NCBI RefSeq assembly: GCF_900156915.1
Contig: NZ_LT732535.1
Coordinates: 29,624-93,623, forward strand
DNA from: Sediminibacillus massiliensis
Lineage (GTDB): Bacteria; Bacillota; Bacilli; Bacillales; Amphibacillaceae
Direction: 5' to 3'
DNA length: 64,000 nt
Under the pieces are notes generated by a model. It saw only the letters and a list, made by a program, of their open reading frames with translations. It was not told the origin of the DNA and did no database searches. This document shows positions 62,976-64,000 of this stretch, piece after piece (positions within the stretch are counted from its first letter, which is position 1; every line of letters begins with the position of its first letter). A program made the position numbers and the translations under genes.

Positions 62976-63542
62976 ATGAAACGACTTATTTTGGCTTCCG
63001 GCTCACCACGGCGCAGGGAATTACTGCAGCAAGCTGGTATCCCGTTTTCAATTCGGAAACAAGAAATTGATGAAGAGGCAGTCAGAGCCGACAGCCCAAG
63101 ACAACTTGTCGAAAAATTGGCGAGGTACAAAGGGGAAGCGATACAAATAGGTGATGAGGAAGTTGTTATTAGCGCTGATACGGTTGTCAGTTATAAGGAC
63201 AAAATTCTCACTAAACCACATTCCAAAGAAGAGGCTATGGAGATGCTGTCGCTTTTAAACGGCAAGCAGCATGAAGTACAGACTGGAGTGATGATTCGTA
63301 CCACACAGATAGAGGAGGTCTTCTCTGTTGAAACCAAGGTTCTTTTTTGGGAACATCGGCAAGAGGATTTGGCTGCTTATGTGGAAACTGGAGATCCTTT
63401 CGATAAAGCAGGCGGTTATGGCATCCAAACAAGGGGAGCTTTCTTGGTGAAAGAGATTGCCGGGGACTATTATAATGTAGTTGGTCTCCCCGTCTCCCTC
63501 GTGATCAGGAAACTTAAAGAGTTCGGTATATTCCCTGTATGA
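62976..63542 (+). CDS. maf: Maf-family nucleoside triphosphate pyrophosphatase
   Basis: Protein of 188 residues hydrolysing modified or non-canonical pyrimidine nucleotides such as dTTP and UTP in characterised Maf proteins; linked to septum formation in Bacillus. LILASGSPRRRELLQQAG (residues 4-21), VVISADTVVSY, GDPFDKAGGYGIQ and the C-terminal VVGLPV are diagnostic. AAGGAG precedes ATG 62976; the longer frame starts within AT-rich spacer with no binding site. Confidence 0.95.
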   Translation: MKRLILASGSPRRRELLQQAGIPFSIRKQEIDEEAVRADSPRQLVEKLARYKGEAIQIGDEEVVISADTVVSYKDKILTKPHSKEEAMEMLSLLNGKQHEVQTGVMIRTTQIEEVFSVETKVLFWEHRQEDLAAYVETGDPFDKAGGYGIQTRGAFLVKEIAGDYYNVVGLPVSLVIRKLKEFGIFPV

Positions 63543-63623
63543 GCGGTGATTGGCCGGTAAGGAGTTTCAACCTCCTGACATAGCTTAGATAGTTGGGGAA
63601 ATGGATGAAAGGTTGATGATCAA

Positions 63624-64000
63624 ATGTCTGAGCCGGGAGTGAAGTTCAAAAATGTACCAAAACAGGACAGGCCGAGGGAAAGGCTCATTGAAATGGGCCC
63701 TCCATACTTGTCCAACCAGGATTTACTTGCCATTTTATTGGGGACCGGAACGAAAGAAGAGTCTGTCATGACATTGGCTCAAAGGGTTTTGATGCATTTC
63801 GAAGGACTTAGACTGCTGAAAGATTCCACCATCGAAGAATTGACCGCCATTAAAGGAATAGGAAGCGCTAAAGGTGTCCTGCTTTTGGCAGCCATCGAAT
63901 TTGGAAAGAGAATGCATTGTTTCAAGCCGGAAGAAAGGTATGTAATCCGTAGTCCGGAAGATGGAGCGGATTATGTTATGGAAGAGATGAGACAATTGAA
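63624..64000 (+). CDS. radC: RadC/JAB-domain DNA repair protein (partial)
   Basis: First 125 codons of RadC (B. subtilis ysxA), cut by the window end. It reads MSEPGVKFKNVPKQDRPRER then LIEMGPPYLSNQDLLAILLGTG and a helix-hairpin-helix (LTAIKGIGSAKGVLLLAAIEFGKR), before the JAB metalloprotease domain, which lies outside the window. ATG 63624 has AAAGGTTGATG upstream. It follows maf as in B. subtilis. Its exact function in repair is disputed for the family. Confidence 0.92.
   Translation, partial: MSEPGVKFKNVPKQDRPRERLIEMGPPYLSNQDLLAILLGTGTKEESVMTLAQRVLMHFEGLRLLKDSTIEELTAIKGIGSAKGVLLLAAIEFGKRMHCFKPEERYVIRSPEDGADYVMEEMRQL

Overview
The window is a chromosomal segment of a low-GC, endospore-forming member of the Bacillaceae. 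The evidence is gerE, gerM, spoVID, ysxE and a spoIIB-like gene, plus a gene order that follows Bacillus subtilis almost gene for gene: polX-mutS2-yshE-lcfA-fadR-fadB-etfB-etfA-trxA-uvrC, yslB-sdhCAB-ysmA-gerE-ysmB-racE-gerM-rph-rdgB-ysnB, ysoA-tig-clpX-lonA-engB-hemAXCDBL-spoVID-ysxE-valS-folC, spoIIB-maf-radC. Genus cannot be fixed from the sequence alone; an extra K+/H+ antiporter would suit a halotolerant species, but that is inference.

Layout. 0-13 kb: DNA repair (polX, mutS2, uvrC), a fatty-acid degradation block (lcfA, fadR, fadB, etfB, etfA) with a textbook FadR operator, and thioredoxin. 13-25 kb: succinate dehydrogenase, spore and germination genes, glutamate racemase, RNase PH and nucleotide-pool cleaning. 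25-33 kb: a tRNA-Gly/tRNA-Arg pair, trigger factor, ClpX, Lon and EngB. 33-40 kb: the complete hemAXCDBL route from glutamyl-tRNA to uroporphyrinogen III. 40-46 kb: spore morphogenesis genes and valS behind a T-box leader. 46-49 kb: a three-gene reverse-strand accessory operon (two RimK-like ATP-grasp ligases and a GNAT acetyltransferase). 49-64 kb: folC, a membrane GGDEF protein, a full type IV pilus cluster, the spoIIB-like gene, maf and the start of radC.

Two departures from the conserved backbone stand out. First, the position that holds only comC (prepilin peptidase) in B. subtilis carries a complete type IV pilus set here: minor pilins, PilB, PilT, PilC, PilA, PilD, PilM, PilN and a PilO-like protein. 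A diguanylate-cyclase-like gene lies directly upstream, and PilB has an MshEN-like N-terminus, so cyclic-di-GMP control of pili is a testable hypothesis. One minor pilin is transcribed the opposite way and carries a repetitive, probably beta-helical, C-terminal half. Second, a non-autonomous MITE-like element with 13-bp terminal inverted repeats (AAACTGCGACATA) is present in two complete copies (22.2 and 45.9 kb, in inverted orientation) and two partial ones (window start and 42.6 kb). The complete copies contain a second, nested inverted-repeat module. No transposase is encoded in the window.

No rRNA, CRISPR array, prophage or complete insertion sequence was seen.
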